A stretch of 14,246 nucleotides of DNA from Fibrobacter sp. (GCA_017520105.1 JAFWRL010000257.1:1-14246); one strand, 5' to 3'. Numbered from the stretch's first letter, positions 1 through 7,444 are shown. A program made the numbers and translations. The notes: generated by a model not told the origin, from the letters alone.

Positions 1-152
1 GCGACATTGGCGATATCTTCAACGAAGGCAATACCAACGCTGTCGATAACGAAGAACTCATCAAGGTGAACAAGAACATCCGTCAGCATCCGGTTGAAGA
101 AATCGGCGCTTGGTTGCGTGAAAGAATGAGTGGTATGACGAAGGTTGTGTAA
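1..152 (+). CDS. C-terminal fragment, possibly ketol-acid reductoisomerase
   Basis: Only the last 49 codons are in the window, read in frame from base 3 to the TAA at 150-152. The tail contains N-x-x-I-R-Q-H-P-V-E-E-I-G-A-W-L-R-E-R-M. This resembles the end of ketol-acid reductoisomerase (IlvC, branched-chain amino acid synthesis), whose last residues often read like 'HPIE-x-x-G-x-x-LR-x-x-M'. That resemblance is from memory, and the catalytic and NADPH-binding parts lie outside the window, so the assignment is tentative. The reading frame itself is convincing because it ends cleanly about 30 bases before a good terminator. The gene appears metabolically unrelated to the enzymes downstream and marks the left edge of the pectin-related region. 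Confidence 0.45.
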   Translation, partial: DIGDIFNEGNTNAVDNEELIKVNKNIRQHPVEEIGAWLRERMSGMTKVV

Positions 153-180
153 TCTTCGCGTAACGACTTAGTTCGCTTTT

Positions 181-216
181 AAAATCTCGTCAGGTGACCC
201 TTGGCGGGATTTTTTT
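181..216 (+). terminator. Rho-independent terminator after the leftmost gene
   Basis: The left arm AAAATCTCGTCA (181-192) and right arm TGGCGGGATTTT (202-213) pair over 12 positions, with two G-U wobbles. The loop is 9 nt, and the T run continues to 216. It lies 28 bases after the stop of the leftmost gene. The minus-strand gene ends at 244, so the same hairpin could also stop transcription from that side, although its T run on that strand is shorter. Confidence 0.8.
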
Positions 217-243
217 GTACGGAATGAAATTGAATGTGGCGGG

Positions 244-1092
244 TTACTTCCCGCCGACGGGGAACATCGCGAATTCCAGCTGGAACACTTTGTCGCTGTT
301 CTGGTCTTCTTCGGCGATGAGCGCGATTTCTTTGCGGAAGGCATTGATGCGTTCCACGATGCGGTCGTAGCCTTCTTGGCTGATGCCGAGGGTGAGTCCC
401 GAAATGTGGCGGCTGCCCGGCATGTCGCGGTCGATGGAGTCGGCGGCGAGCTTTAGGCAATGCTGGTGGAATCCGCGGAGGGCAAGTTTCGATGTGCGGT
501 CGCCTGTGGTGATGGCGCTTTCGGTCAGTACGTATTTCCCGTTTTCGTCCTTCTTGATGAGCTCGCATTCTTCGAGCAACTTGACGGACTTTTTCGCCTC
601 GTCTGCGGTGATGTGCGGATGGACCATCTTCGCTAGCGCCTCGTAATCCCCGTTAAATCCGAACATCCCGATTAGACTGCGGATGGTAAGGTGCCGCCAA
701 TGCGAATACACCATGTACTGCGCATGCCCGAGAACGTGCTGCTTTTCGGCGAAGCGCGCGACCTTGAGCGCGGCCTGCATTTCTTCGAATGCGGCGTTCC
801 GTTCGTCGGTCGTTTCTGCCTGATTGAACTTCACGAGCCCAATGAAAAATTCCGTCTCGTGTTTGCCGAGCCTGAGCCCCGATGCGACTTTGGGAATGCT
901 CTGGTTCGACAGATTCTTGTCGCCGTTCATCACGCGGCTGATAAAATCTTTTGCCTTGAAACCGATTTTGTCCGAAAACACGCGAAGCGAAAAGGCGGGG
1001 TTCGCCTCTTTCTTCCCGTTGTAATAGTCTCTCAAAAATTCCCGGTAGTCCAGGTATTCGAAGACTTTTCGTGTCGGTTTCTTATCGGCCAT
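244..1092 (-). CDS. TIGR02147/DUF4423 family putative transcriptional regulator
   Basis: The protein has 282 residues. It shows the family layout: a start-proximal D-Y-R-E-F-L-R-D-Y-Y motif (residues 15-24); an Xre-like helix-turn-helix segment around 34-61 (F-S-x-R-x-F-S-x-K-I-G-F ... V-x-N-G-x-x-N-L-S); a middle region resembling a winged helix (K-S-V-K-L-L-E-E-C-E-L-I-K-K-D); and a C-terminal Q-L-E-F-A-M-F-P that matches the usual 'QLNFxLFP' ending. No signal peptide or membrane segment is present, so it should be cytoplasmic. The family has no firmly established function that I know of; DNA binding is inferred from the HTH-like segment. The gene is divergent from the pectate lyase at 1378, with a 285-base shared upstream region, which fits local control of that gene. 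I see no clear Shine-Dalgarno sequence before the ATG. Confidence 0.88.
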   Translation of the reverse strand: MADKKPTRKVFEYLDYREFLRDYYNGKKEANPAFSLRVFSDKIGFKAKDFISRVMNGDKNLSNQSIPKVASGLRLGKHETEFFIGLVKFNQAETTDERNAAFEEMQAALKVARFAEKQHVLGHAQYMVYSHWRHLTIRSLIGMFGFNGDYEALAKMVHPHITADEAKKSVKLLEECELIKKDENGKYVLTESAITTGDRTSKLALRGFHQHCLKLAADSIDRDMPGSRHISGLTLGISQEGYDRIVERINAFRKEIALIAEEDQNSDKVFQLEFAMFPVGGK

Positions 1093-1144
1093 GCTTTAAA
1101 TGTAAGAAAATAATTCATTTTGGGGTATTCCCGCGCCACTTTCC

Positions 1145-1162
1145 CGTTGTCCAGAAACAACG
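1145..1162 (+). promoter_or_regulatory. Candidate operator: CGTTGT-N6-ACAACG palindrome
   Basis: A perfect 6-base inverted repeat with a 6-base spacer occupies 1145-1162. A further GTTGT half-site follows at 1175-1179. It lies between the divergent TIGR02147 gene and the first pectate lyase, about 55 bases before a possible -10 box at 1218. Similar GTTGT...ACAAC arrangements precede the other two pectate lyase genes (9459-9474 and 12452-12470). The binding protein is unknown; a TIGR02147 protein is one candidate. Confidence 0.4.
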
Positions 1163-1217
1163 ATAAATGGGAGTGTTGTTTCAAAGAGTTTTGAAATCGC
1201 GGTCTTCTGATTTAGAT

Positions 1218-1223
1218 TATATA
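1218..1223 (+). promoter_or_regulatory. Possible -10 box of the first pectate lyase gene
   Basis: TATATA at 1218-1223, within GATTATATAAA, is the best -10-like hexamer in the intergenic region. The nearest -35-like sequence, TTGAAA (1191-1196), is 21 bases upstream, which is too far for a classical sigma70 promoter, so an activator may be needed or the call may be wrong. If correct, transcription would start near 1230 and leave a leader of about 150 nt. Confidence 0.25.
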
Positions 1224-1224
1224 A

Positions 1225-1304
1225 AGGGGGAATAATCCCCCTGATTGCAGCCCGCGATGCGGTCTTCCATCACCCCCAATGCGGGCTTCAAACGCCAGCC
1301 CGCA
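1225..1304 (+). repeat. Leader region with several inverted repeats and alternative hairpins
   Basis: AGGGGGA-ATAA-TCCCCCT (1225-1242) is a perfect 7-base hairpin. Downstream, AGCCCGC (1249-1255) can pair with GCGGGCT (1281-1287), helped by GATG/CATC (1256-1259 with 1268-1271). The same GCGGGCT can instead pair with the second AGCCCGCA (TGCGGGCT 1280-1287 with 1297-1304). The two folds exclude each other. The stretch could be an attenuator-like leader or a copy of a dispersed palindromic repeat; it matches no riboswitch class I recognise. Confidence 0.4.
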
Positions 1305-1338
1305 ACGCCTGGCTTAATTGCCTCAAGGAAATGGGACG

Positions 1339-1369
1339 AACCAAAAGTTGGGTCAATGCAACCAAAAGT
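1339..1369 (+). repeat. Direct repeat AACCAAAAGT, two copies 21 nt apart
   Basis: Exact copies lie at 1339-1348 and 1360-1369. The second abuts the ribosome-binding region (GTGAGGA, 1368-1374) of the first pectate lyase. The 21-nt period equals two DNA helical turns, so a dimeric DNA-binding protein could contact both copies on one face. An RNA-level role near the start codon is also possible. Confidence 0.45.
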
Positions 1370-1377
1370 GAGGAATA

Positions 1378-3756
1378 ATGGGTATGAAAGGTTTTGGTCA
1401 AATAGTGCTTGCGAGCGTTGTCTCGTTTTTGGGGATTTCTGCAGTGCACGCGGCAGAGGCTTCTGCGAAAATTCCGACAACGGAAGTCGTAAATCTTCCG
1501 TCCGATGCCGCTTATGGTGGTGGCGATAAAATTGGTTCGCAGTTGGTTGCTGCGACATATAATGCGGGCGAAGGACCGGGCGTCTGGATTGTGGCCGATG
1601 GTGGTTACAGACTTTATCATAACGGAGCGCTTCTGGCCGAAGATAACCAGGCGGGACGCGTGCGGTTCGTTCCGATGACGTTCTTGCCGGGCGAAAATGC
1701 AATTTCAGTCGTGGGCGTGAACGGCAAAGGCGCCCCTGGCGTTATGGTGCAGATTGACGACCTCGACAGGTCTTACTATTCCGGCGCTGACTGGAAATCG
1801 AAACCGGTCGTCGGTAATAATTCCTGGAAAAATAAAGGCCGCGACCTCTCGCAGTGGGGTGGCGCTACGACGCTTTCTTATGCGAACAACAAACTTCCGA
1901 GCGGAGGCTCCCTGAACGGCTTTGCCGCGAATACGCAGGCCAAGTGGATTTGGACGAGCGCCGAAACGGATCCGACGGCGGTGCTACTTTATACGTTCTA
2001 TGTGAAAGCGGAAGGTTTCGGAGCTTCTGCAACTGGCGGCGATGATGGCAAGATTGTTGTCGCAAGCGATTCTGCGAGCATCCGAAAGTATTTACAAAGT
2101 ACCGATGCGTTGACGATTCTCGTGCCCGAAGGCACTTACGATTTCAGGCAGTTCCGCAATGCTGTTACCGAGGCAAAGAAAAAGAGCCGCACTTGGTGCA
2201 AGACGACTTGCACGGAGAAAAATCGCGTGACAGGCAAGACGAATACGTTCTACCGCATCACTTTCAAGGCGAACAGCTGCAGCGATTTGACGGAAGCGGG
2301 AGTGCAGATTGTGCAGGAAAGCGAAAACCTGCAACAGTGGGAAAATTGGATTACCACGAAGTCCAACAAAAGCTTAATCGGCATGGGCCGTGGTGCGAAT
2401 TTGCGCGGTGCCGCTATCGCGGTGCGTACAAACGAAGGCTCTGGAAATCATATTTACCGTAACCTTTCCATTTACGATGTAAACCCGCATTTGATTGAAG
2501 GCGGCGATGGCCTTGAAACCGTCGGAACGGTAGCAAGCCATATCAAGAAATTCTGGGCGGATCATATTAGCTACAAGTGGATTAGCGACGGCATGGACAT
2601 GGAATTTGTCGATGAAGCGACTATCAGCTATTTGGATTTTGACGGTGCGAATGAACACAACTGCTGGGGAACGGACCCGTACATGGCACTTGTGGAAGAC
2701 GCTCACTTGACTTACGCGAATAACTACTGGCACAATACTTACGGTCGCGTGCCGAAAGTGACCGGTGAAAACAACGGCTCGCAGGTTCATCTGTACAACC
2801 AGTACGTGGATTACAACCGCTTCTTTGTCGCAGGAGCCGACGGTCACAGTACAAATGCCAAAGCTTACGTGCGTTACGAGAACAGCTATATTGATAATGG
2901 TCAGGGGTATTTGGCCGAATGGGGCGATAACGGCTACGTGTATTTTAGCGGTGTAACTTTTGGCAATGGAACTAAGCAACAGCATCGTTACAAGGGAACG
3001 GTGACGCAGGGTGTCCCGAATGCGGCGACGTTCAATCCGAGCTACAGTTTTGAAAAGCGTACGGTTGCAAATCTCCCCAAGGAAATTCCGAACTTGGCTG
3101 GGGTGGGAGGCCGCTATGGCAAGATGCCGGAATACAATCAGAAGTTTGGGCAGAGCAACAAGGCGGCAAGCGTTACCTTGACTGCCCCTGCGGCGGGTGC
3201 GAAGCTCGATGCCTCCGCGACAATAACATTGAAAGCCGACGCGAAGGACAACGACGGTTCCGTGAAAAGTGTCGCGTTCTATGTGGGCAATACGTTGGTG
3301 GGCACGGCAAATGCTGCTCCGTACCAGGTGAGTGTCGAAGGCGTGGAGCCGGGAACGCATTCTGCGGTTGCTGTGGTGACGGACGATTCCGGACTCTCGT
3401 GGATGAGTGAATACGTGACTTTTGCCGTGGAGGGTACGGTCGTCTCTTCTTCGAGTGTTGTCGAAGGTCCCGTGGCATCTTCATCTTCACGTCATTGCGA
3501 AGAACAATCGAAAGATTGTGATGCGGCAATCTCTAGCAGTTCGCGCTTTGCTTCCGAAACAAGTAGTTCGGCAATGCGAATCGTATCTCCGGTACGGCAA
3601 GCGACTGAAGCGGAAGCTGGGTTTTACCGCGTTTTCGATATGCAGGGGCGCCCGCTGTACTCTGGCGAACGCAAACCCCACAAAATGAGCACTTCACGCG
3701 TTATCGTGGTGGAATACACCACTGCGGGCTCCGTAAAGCGACGCTACGTACAATAA
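1378..3756 (+). CDS. Secreted pectate lyase (PL1-like) with Ig-like domain and C-terminal sorting-type module
   Basis: The 792-residue product probably cleaves polygalacturonate by beta-elimination outside the cell. A signal peptide ends near residue 26 (V-H-A-A). Residues about 30-215 form a beta-rich N-terminal domain that I cannot name. A parallel-beta-helix lyase domain spans about 230-580, with W-A-D-H-I-S-Y-K-W (393-401), D-G-M-D-M-E (404-409) and H-N-T-Y-G-R-V-P-K-V. R457 there matches the first, catalytic Arg of the PL1 R-x-P-x-x-R motif, while the last Arg is Thr. A bacterial Ig-like domain (about 597-690) and a Ser-rich linker interrupted by a repeat-encoded segment (705-719) follow. 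The last 55 residues carry Y-R-V-F-D-M-Q-G. Met3 at 1384 has better spacing from AGGA (1371-1374) and may be the true start. The lipoprotein gene at 3797 follows after only 40 bases, with no terminator visible. Confidence 0.85.
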   Translation: MGMKGFGQIVLASVVSFLGISAVHAAEASAKIPTTEVVNLPSDAAYGGGDKIGSQLVAATYNAGEGPGVWIVADGGYRLYHNGALLAEDNQAGRVRFVPMTFLPGENAISVVGVNGKGAPGVMVQIDDLDRSYYSGADWKSKPVVGNNSWKNKGRDLSQWGGATTLSYANNKLPSGGSLNGFAANTQAKWIWTSAETDPTAVLLYTFYVKAEGFGASATGGDDGKIVVASDSASIRKYLQSTDALTILVPEGTYDFRQFRNAVTEAKKKSRTWCKTTCTEKNRVTGKTNTFYRITFKANSCSDLTEAGVQIVQESENLQQWENWITTKSNKSLIGMGRGANLRGAAIAVRTNEGSGNHIYRNLSIYDVNPHLIEGGDGLETVGTVASHIKKFWADHISYKWISDGMDMEFVDEATISYLDFDGANEHNCWGTDPYMALVEDAHLTYANNYWHNTYGRVPKVTGENNGSQVHLYNQYVDYNRFFVAGADGHSTNAKAYVRYENSYIDNGQGYLAEWGDNGYVYFSGVTFGNGTKQQHRYKGTVTQGVPNAATFNPSYSFEKRTVANLPKEIPNLAGVGGRYGKMPEYNQKFGQSNKAASVTLTAPAAGAKLDASATITLKADAKDNDGSVKSVAFYVGNTLVGTANAAPYQVSVEGVEPGTHSAVAVVTDDSGLSWMSEYVTFAVEGTVVSSSSVVEGPVASSSSRHCEEQSKDCDAAISSSSRFASETSSSAMRIVSPVRQATEAEAGFYRVFDMQGRPLYSGERKPHKMSTSRVIVVEYTTAGSVKRRYVQ
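3490..3532 (+). repeat. Dispersed palindromic repeat inserted in frame in the lyase linker
   Basis: The segment begins GTCATTGCGA and ends GCGGCAATCT, the ends of a REP-like element seen in many bacterial genomes (typically GTCATTGCGAG ... GCAATCT). Outer arms ATTGC (3494-3498) and GCAAT (3526-3530) pair. An inner hairpin, ACAATC (3504-3509) and GATTGT (3514-3519), closes a GAAA tetraloop. It is translated as residues 705-719 of the pectate lyase (R-H-C-E-E-Q-S-K-D-C-D-A-A-I-S), flanked on both sides by serine runs, and keeps the frame open. Confidence 0.8.
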
Positions 3757-3796
3757 AGTTTTCTTTTTGAGGTAAATCTTATATATATTGGTAGCA

Positions 3797-5479
3797 ATGA
3801 GGTCCTGTAAAAACATAAAGGCTGTATCGCTTGCTTTTAAGGCTGCATCTGTGGCGGCCTTTATGGCAATTTTGGGCGGATGCTCTGACGACCAAGTGGC
3901 AGGCAACAGTGCCGAGACGGGTTCTCCGGAACTCGCGGGTGTTTTGATGCTTGACGATGGAAAACCGGCCTCTAATGCGCATGTGCAATGCGTGCCGCGG
4001 AACTTCGACGCAACTTTGGAATCTTTGTCGCCAACCTTTACGACGGAGGCCGATGACGACGGATATTTCCATTTGGATTCCGTGCCTGCCGGTGTCTATG
4101 CGCTTGAAGCTTACCATGAAGAATCAGGCAAGCGATTCTTGATGCAAAACATCAAGGTGGTTGAAAATGATTCTGTCGCTGTGAACGAAACTTTAGTTGC
4201 TCCAGGCTCTGCGGAATTGTATTTGTACGACTCCATGGATGATGATGCGGTTGGTGTTGCTACCGTTCTTGGGACGACGATTGTCCGAAAAGTTGTTGTG
4301 CGCAATAGCCGAGTGCTTGTCGATAGTCTCCCGACCGATACGCTTTCGTTGTTGGTCTATTTTGAAAAAGATACCGTCGATTATAACAAAGTATTTGTCT
4401 CATCGGACGATACCGTGCGAGTGGCAAAAGATTCCGTGACGAAAACATTCGTGGCTCCACTTGCGCTCCCAAAGGGTTCTGATTCGCTGCAATCCTTTAT
4501 CAGCGATATTCCTCTGGCGCTTAGGCTGACTTCTGAAAACTGCGATTTCGATTCGCTCGCGAAGTATATCGCCGATGATTATGGCCGCTGGGAAGTTGTG
4601 CGTATTTCGCATGATGGAAAACGTAGCAAAAAGCTCCCGATAGCAAAACCGTCTGTGGATACGCTTGCCAAAGAAGCAGTCTTCTGGGTGAGCGTCGATT
4701 CGCTGAATGTGGCAGATTCGCTGGAACTGTTTTTCGACAGTTCGATTGAATCTGCGTATGCGTTGGACGTGTTCCCGACGAATCATGACTATGGTGTTGT
4801 TTATCATTTCGATAGCGGGCTTTCGCCTGTCGAAGATGCTGCGGAGAAAAGTTATTTTGTAGGAACATCGACTAAGGCGTCCATGACGGATGGCGTTGTC
4901 GGGCGTGGCATTTCGTTTACGACAGAAAGTGACGTAGTGGTGGAAAATTCTGCTTCGCTTGATACTACGCGTAAATTGAATCTGGTTTTCGATATCGAAG
5001 ATTATTTCGGTTTTTCCGTGTGGGTCCAGCTGAAATCGCTCGACAAGGAGCAATATGTCTTTGAAAAGTTCAGGGAATATGCGCTACGCTATGTGCCTGA
5101 AATGGGCTTTGTCGTAGATGTTTATCATATTGCGGCCGAAAATGCAAAGGACAAGGACGCCGTGGATACCGCCAATTACAAGATTTCCTGGGCTTCGGGA
5201 GAAAAGGACATTCGCGCTGGGGAATGGGCTTATGTTGCCTTCAGTAAATCGTCTTCGTCCAAAATAGTATTCTATGTGAACGGCCGGAACGTCTCGGTCG
5301 ATGGCGTGCGTAACGATTGGGTTGGCGATTACAAAGCCTCGAATCTTAAGATTGGCGGCTTTGCAGGGATACTCGATGAATTGATGCTTGGTGGTGGATA
5401 CCGCAATGCTTCCTGGAACTATTTGACGTATCTCAATCAGCGTCCTGAAAATTACTGGCCGGTACTTAAGGCTCGGTAA
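3797..5479 (+). CDS. Putative surface lipoprotein with carboxypeptidase-regulatory-like and LamG/ConA-like domains
   Basis: The 560-residue product has a lipoprotein signal with lipobox L-G-G-C; C29 would be lipidated. Ser at +2 gives no inner-membrane retention signal by the enterobacterial rule, so outer-membrane placement is likely. Residues about 44-120 (P-E-L-A-G-V-L ... G-K-P-A-S-N-A ... D-G-Y-F-H-L-D-S-V-P-A-G-V-Y) look like a carboxypeptidase-regulatory (CarboxypepD_reg) beta-sandwich. About 333-545 resembles a LamG/ConA-like domain (V-V-Y-H-F-D-S-G ... W-A-Y-V-A-F-S-K ... F-Y-V-N-G-R). No catalytic motif is visible, so binding of glycan or an envelope partner is the likeliest role. 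The ATG at 3797 is preferred over an in-frame TTG at 3788. It lies 40 bases after the pectate lyase stop and may be cotranscribed. Its 3' end overlaps the convergent lipoprotein gene by 14 bases. Confidence 0.78.
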   Translation: MRSCKNIKAVSLAFKAASVAAFMAILGGCSDDQVAGNSAETGSPELAGVLMLDDGKPASNAHVQCVPRNFDATLESLSPTFTTEADDDGYFHLDSVPAGVYALEAYHEESGKRFLMQNIKVVENDSVAVNETLVAPGSAELYLYDSMDDDAVGVATVLGTTIVRKVVVRNSRVLVDSLPTDTLSLLVYFEKDTVDYNKVFVSSDDTVRVAKDSVTKTFVAPLALPKGSDSLQSFISDIPLALRLTSENCDFDSLAKYIADDYGRWEVVRISHDGKRSKKLPIAKPSVDTLAKEAVFWVSVDSLNVADSLELFFDSSIESAYALDVFPTNHDYGVVYHFDSGLSPVEDAAEKSYFVGTSTKASMTDGVVGRGISFTTESDVVVENSASLDTTRKLNLVFDIEDYFGFSVWVQLKSLDKEQYVFEKFREYALRYVPEMGFVVDVYHIAAENAKDKDAVDTANYKISWASGEKDIRAGEWAYVAFSKSSSSKIVFYVNGRNVSVDGVRNDWVGDYKASNLKIGGFAGILDELMLGGGYRNASWNYLTYLNQRPENYWPVLKAR

Positions 5480-6599
5480 TGGAATTCATTCCTTCGAAAA
5501 CGATTTCGTCGATTTGCAGGAATGTTCCGCTGCTGACGAAGATGGAGAATAAACCGATTTCTTTTGCGATTTCACTGAAACGGACTTGATAGCTTTCGCT
5601 TTCCAAGGTCTCGTTGCCGGGGCGGATTACGATTTCGTGCCAGTCCTCGCTCGCCTTTGACTTCCATAGTGCCTTGCGGAACTTGTTGTTACCGATATCC
5701 TTGAAATGTTCTAGCGCTACCGAGAATTCGCAATCGCCACGTACTTTCAGACGGACTGCCGTGAGCTTGCTTAAGTCATAGTATCCTGTGTCAAGTCCGA
5801 TGTGGGTCCCGAGCAATACGAATCCGGAATCTCCTAACGCAAATTTTAACGAAATGTATTTCCCGTGTTCGTCGCCGCTGATTGCTGTTGCGAATTTATT
5901 CGAACTGTCGGGAGTAATCCATTTGGCGTCGTTGCTTGCGTTGAAGTACCAGCCGTAATTCGGAACCGTTTTGGCGATGTTGTTCAGGCTGTCGCCGTCC
6001 TCGAAGTCTTCGAATACAAATTCCTGCGTGATTCCCGGCATGCGGAATAGCGTGTCCGCGGTCGTTCCGTTTTCGAGTGAAACGGTTGCTATAAGCGAAT
6101 CTCCGGCGACAATGTCGAATGTGCCTGCGGGCACGCGGGAGAATACGTATTCGTTACCGTTGCGGGTGGCCGCATAGGGAGTGGATTGCAGTGCGATAGT
6201 TTCGTAAAGCTTGGCATAGTCTGCTTCTGCAGCTCCCGTGCGCACGGTGATGCTCGCTGCGGGTAAAAGCGAAATTCTTGTCTGGTTGGTGTCGAGCGGT
6301 TCCCAGACCATTAGCGAAGAATCATTACCGGCGATTCCTTCGATGAACCCGTCCGAAATAACTGTATCAAAGTGCGCTTCGCCCAAGGAATTTGTCGCGG
6401 CAGAATCGATGACGGAAATAGTTTCTTTGGAATATAGCTTGATACGTGCATTTGCAACTGGTGTGTGGGAGGCATCGACGACGATAAACGCAATTCCGTT
6501 TGTGGTCTCGCTAGTCGCTCCAGTTAATTCTGGATTCGATTCTGTACACGCCCAGAAGAAGGTTGTCAAAAGCATTGTCGCAAAAAAACGTTTCATCAT
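5466..6599 (-). CDS. Putative lipoprotein with CBM11-like C-terminal domain
   Basis: The 377-residue product has a short lipoprotein signal (M-M-K-R-F-F-A-T-M-L-L ... F-W-A-C) with C18 as the lipidated residue. The N-terminal half (about 25-115) is a carboxypeptidase-regulatory-like sandwich (N-P-E-L-T-G ... V-A-N-A-R-I-K-L-Y-S). From about 192 to the end is a jelly-roll-like region (F-E-D-F-E-D-G-D-S ... L-T-A-V-R-L-K-V-R-G ... W-H-E-I-V-I-R-P-G ... L-Q-I-D-E-I-V-F-E-G) similar to CBM11-type or galactose-binding-like domains. No enzyme motif is seen. Three start codons run together: TTG (6602), ATG (6599) and ATG (6596). The ATG at 6599 overlaps the upstream TIGR02147 stop as TGATG, and AAGGA (6607-6603) serves 6599 or, with better spacing, 6596. 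The overlap implies translational coupling with the regulator gene. Confidence 0.78.
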   Translation of the reverse strand: MMKRFFATMLLTTFFWACTESNPELTGATSETTNGIAFIVVDASHTPVANARIKLYSKETISVIDSAATNSLGEAHFDTVISDGFIEGIAGNDSSLMVWEPLDTNQTRISLLPAASITVRTGAAEADYAKLYETIALQSTPYAATRNGNEYVFSRVPAGTFDIVAGDSLIATVSLENGTTADTLFRMPGITQEFVFEDFEDGDSLNNIAKTVPNYGWYFNASNDAKWITPDSSNKFATAISGDEHGKYISLKFALGDSGFVLLGTHIGLDTGYYDLSKLTAVRLKVRGDCEFSVALEHFKDIGNNKFRKALWKSKASEDWHEIVIRPGNETLESESYQVRFSEIAKEIGLFSIFVSSGTFLQIDEIVFEGMNSITEP

Positions 6600-7444
6600 C
6601 AATCCTTTTTCTTCATCATCGGGAACAGTTGAAAATTTAATTGATATACGCTACCGCAGATTTGGGAGGGCATCGCATTGACCATTTTTACGATGTCTTG
6701 TCTCGTCTCGGCAATGATTTCGCGGATTTTTTGAATCTGCGAGGAATCAAGCGCCATGGTGAGAGTACTGATGTCGCGTTCATTTTTCGGGGTTTCTGCA
6801 ATGTAGCGCTGTGCGAGCTCGGTGATGCTCTTTTGATAGTCGCTGATGGATGCGCTCAGCCAATGCTCCTTCGTCTTGATGTGAGCCTCTGTCGGTGCGA
6901 TGCGACCGTTGTTCTGCTTGTATGCAAGGCCAAGTTGCAATAATGCATCGACTGCATTTTGCACCTGCGTTGCGGTGAGCTTTGGAATGCATAATTCCCC
7001 AAGGGCGGCGGCGTCTTCTGGGCCTCGATAATCGAATACGTCCAGTGCCGAGCGGATCATGGGGTAGTACCATTGCTGGAAATAGCGGTAACGGGCTTCG
7101 TCAAGTTCGCGGCTTGATGCGGGACGCAGTTTCTGGAGCGTTTCGAAATGCTTGCGTACCTGGTTGTCTGTTTTTGCCTTGCAGTACGCGACCATTTCGC
7201 GGAAATACTCCGCTTTGCTATCGTTGTAGCGGAAAAAATGCACGAAGGATTCGATGCCGTTCGTCGAAATGTGGCGTTTCCCTTGCAAAATCTTGAGCAG
7301 TAGGCTTGCATCCATGCCAATCGCGGAAGCGAATATGCGGTAACTGAACGTCGGATTGTGCGATTTTTCCAATTCGTAAAAATCCAGCAAAAACTTGCGG
7401 TAATCGGAATAGTCGTATATGTTAATCTTGTTCTTTGCAAACAT
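6599..7444 (-). CDS. TIGR02147/DUF4423 family putative transcriptional regulator, coupled to a lipoprotein gene
   Basis: The 281-residue product shows the same plan as the paralogue at 244-1092: Y-D-Y-S-D-Y-R-K-F-L-L-D-F-Y (10-23); an HTH-like stretch (33-60) with I-G-M-D-A-S-L-L-L-K-I-L-Q-G-K-R; a middle A-L-L-Q-L-G-L-A-Y-K resembling a winged helix; and the family ending Y-Q-L-N-F-Q-L-F-P. The frame is open to an ATG at 7543, but the start at 7444 is preferred. It has AGG six bases upstream, and its M-F-A-K-N-K-I-N-I-Y-D-Y matches the usual family N-terminus; the 33 extra residues look non-native. It is the first gene of a two-gene unit with the lipoprotein at 6599, sharing TGATG. Co-production suggests they work together, with the regulator cytoplasmic and the lipoprotein in the envelope. 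Confidence 0.87.
   Translation of the reverse strand: MFAKNKINIYDYSDYRKFLLDFYELEKSHNPTFSYRIFASAIGMDASLLLKILQGKRHISTNGIESFVHFFRYNDSKAEYFREMVAYCKAKTDNQVRKHFETLQKLRPASSRELDEARYRYFQQWYYPMIRSALDVFDYRGPEDAAALGELCIPKLTATQVQNAVDALLQLGLAYKQNNGRIAPTEAHIKTKEHWLSASISDYQKSITELAQRYIAETPKNERDISTLTMALDSSQIQKIREIIAETRQDIVKMVNAMPSQICGSVYQLNFQLFPMMKKKD

Noticed and set aside
1217..1702. Minus-strand open frame (161 codons) spanning the lyase leader and 5' end
   Set aside because: It is antisense to the signal peptide and N-terminal domain, and the intergenic part is explained by inverted repeats; no plausible protein features.
2374..3360. Long minus-strand open frame (328 codons) opposite the first pectate lyase
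   Set aside because: It lies wholly inside a well-supported lyase gene, has a composition typical of antisense frames (rich in R, H, I, V) and no recognisable domain or ribosome-binding site.
3757..3796. Terminator or separate promoter between the first lyase and the lipoprotein
   Set aside because: The 40-base gap has no hairpin. TATATATA at about 3780-3787 could act as a -10 box, but no -35 box is suitably spaced, so cotranscription is the simpler reading.
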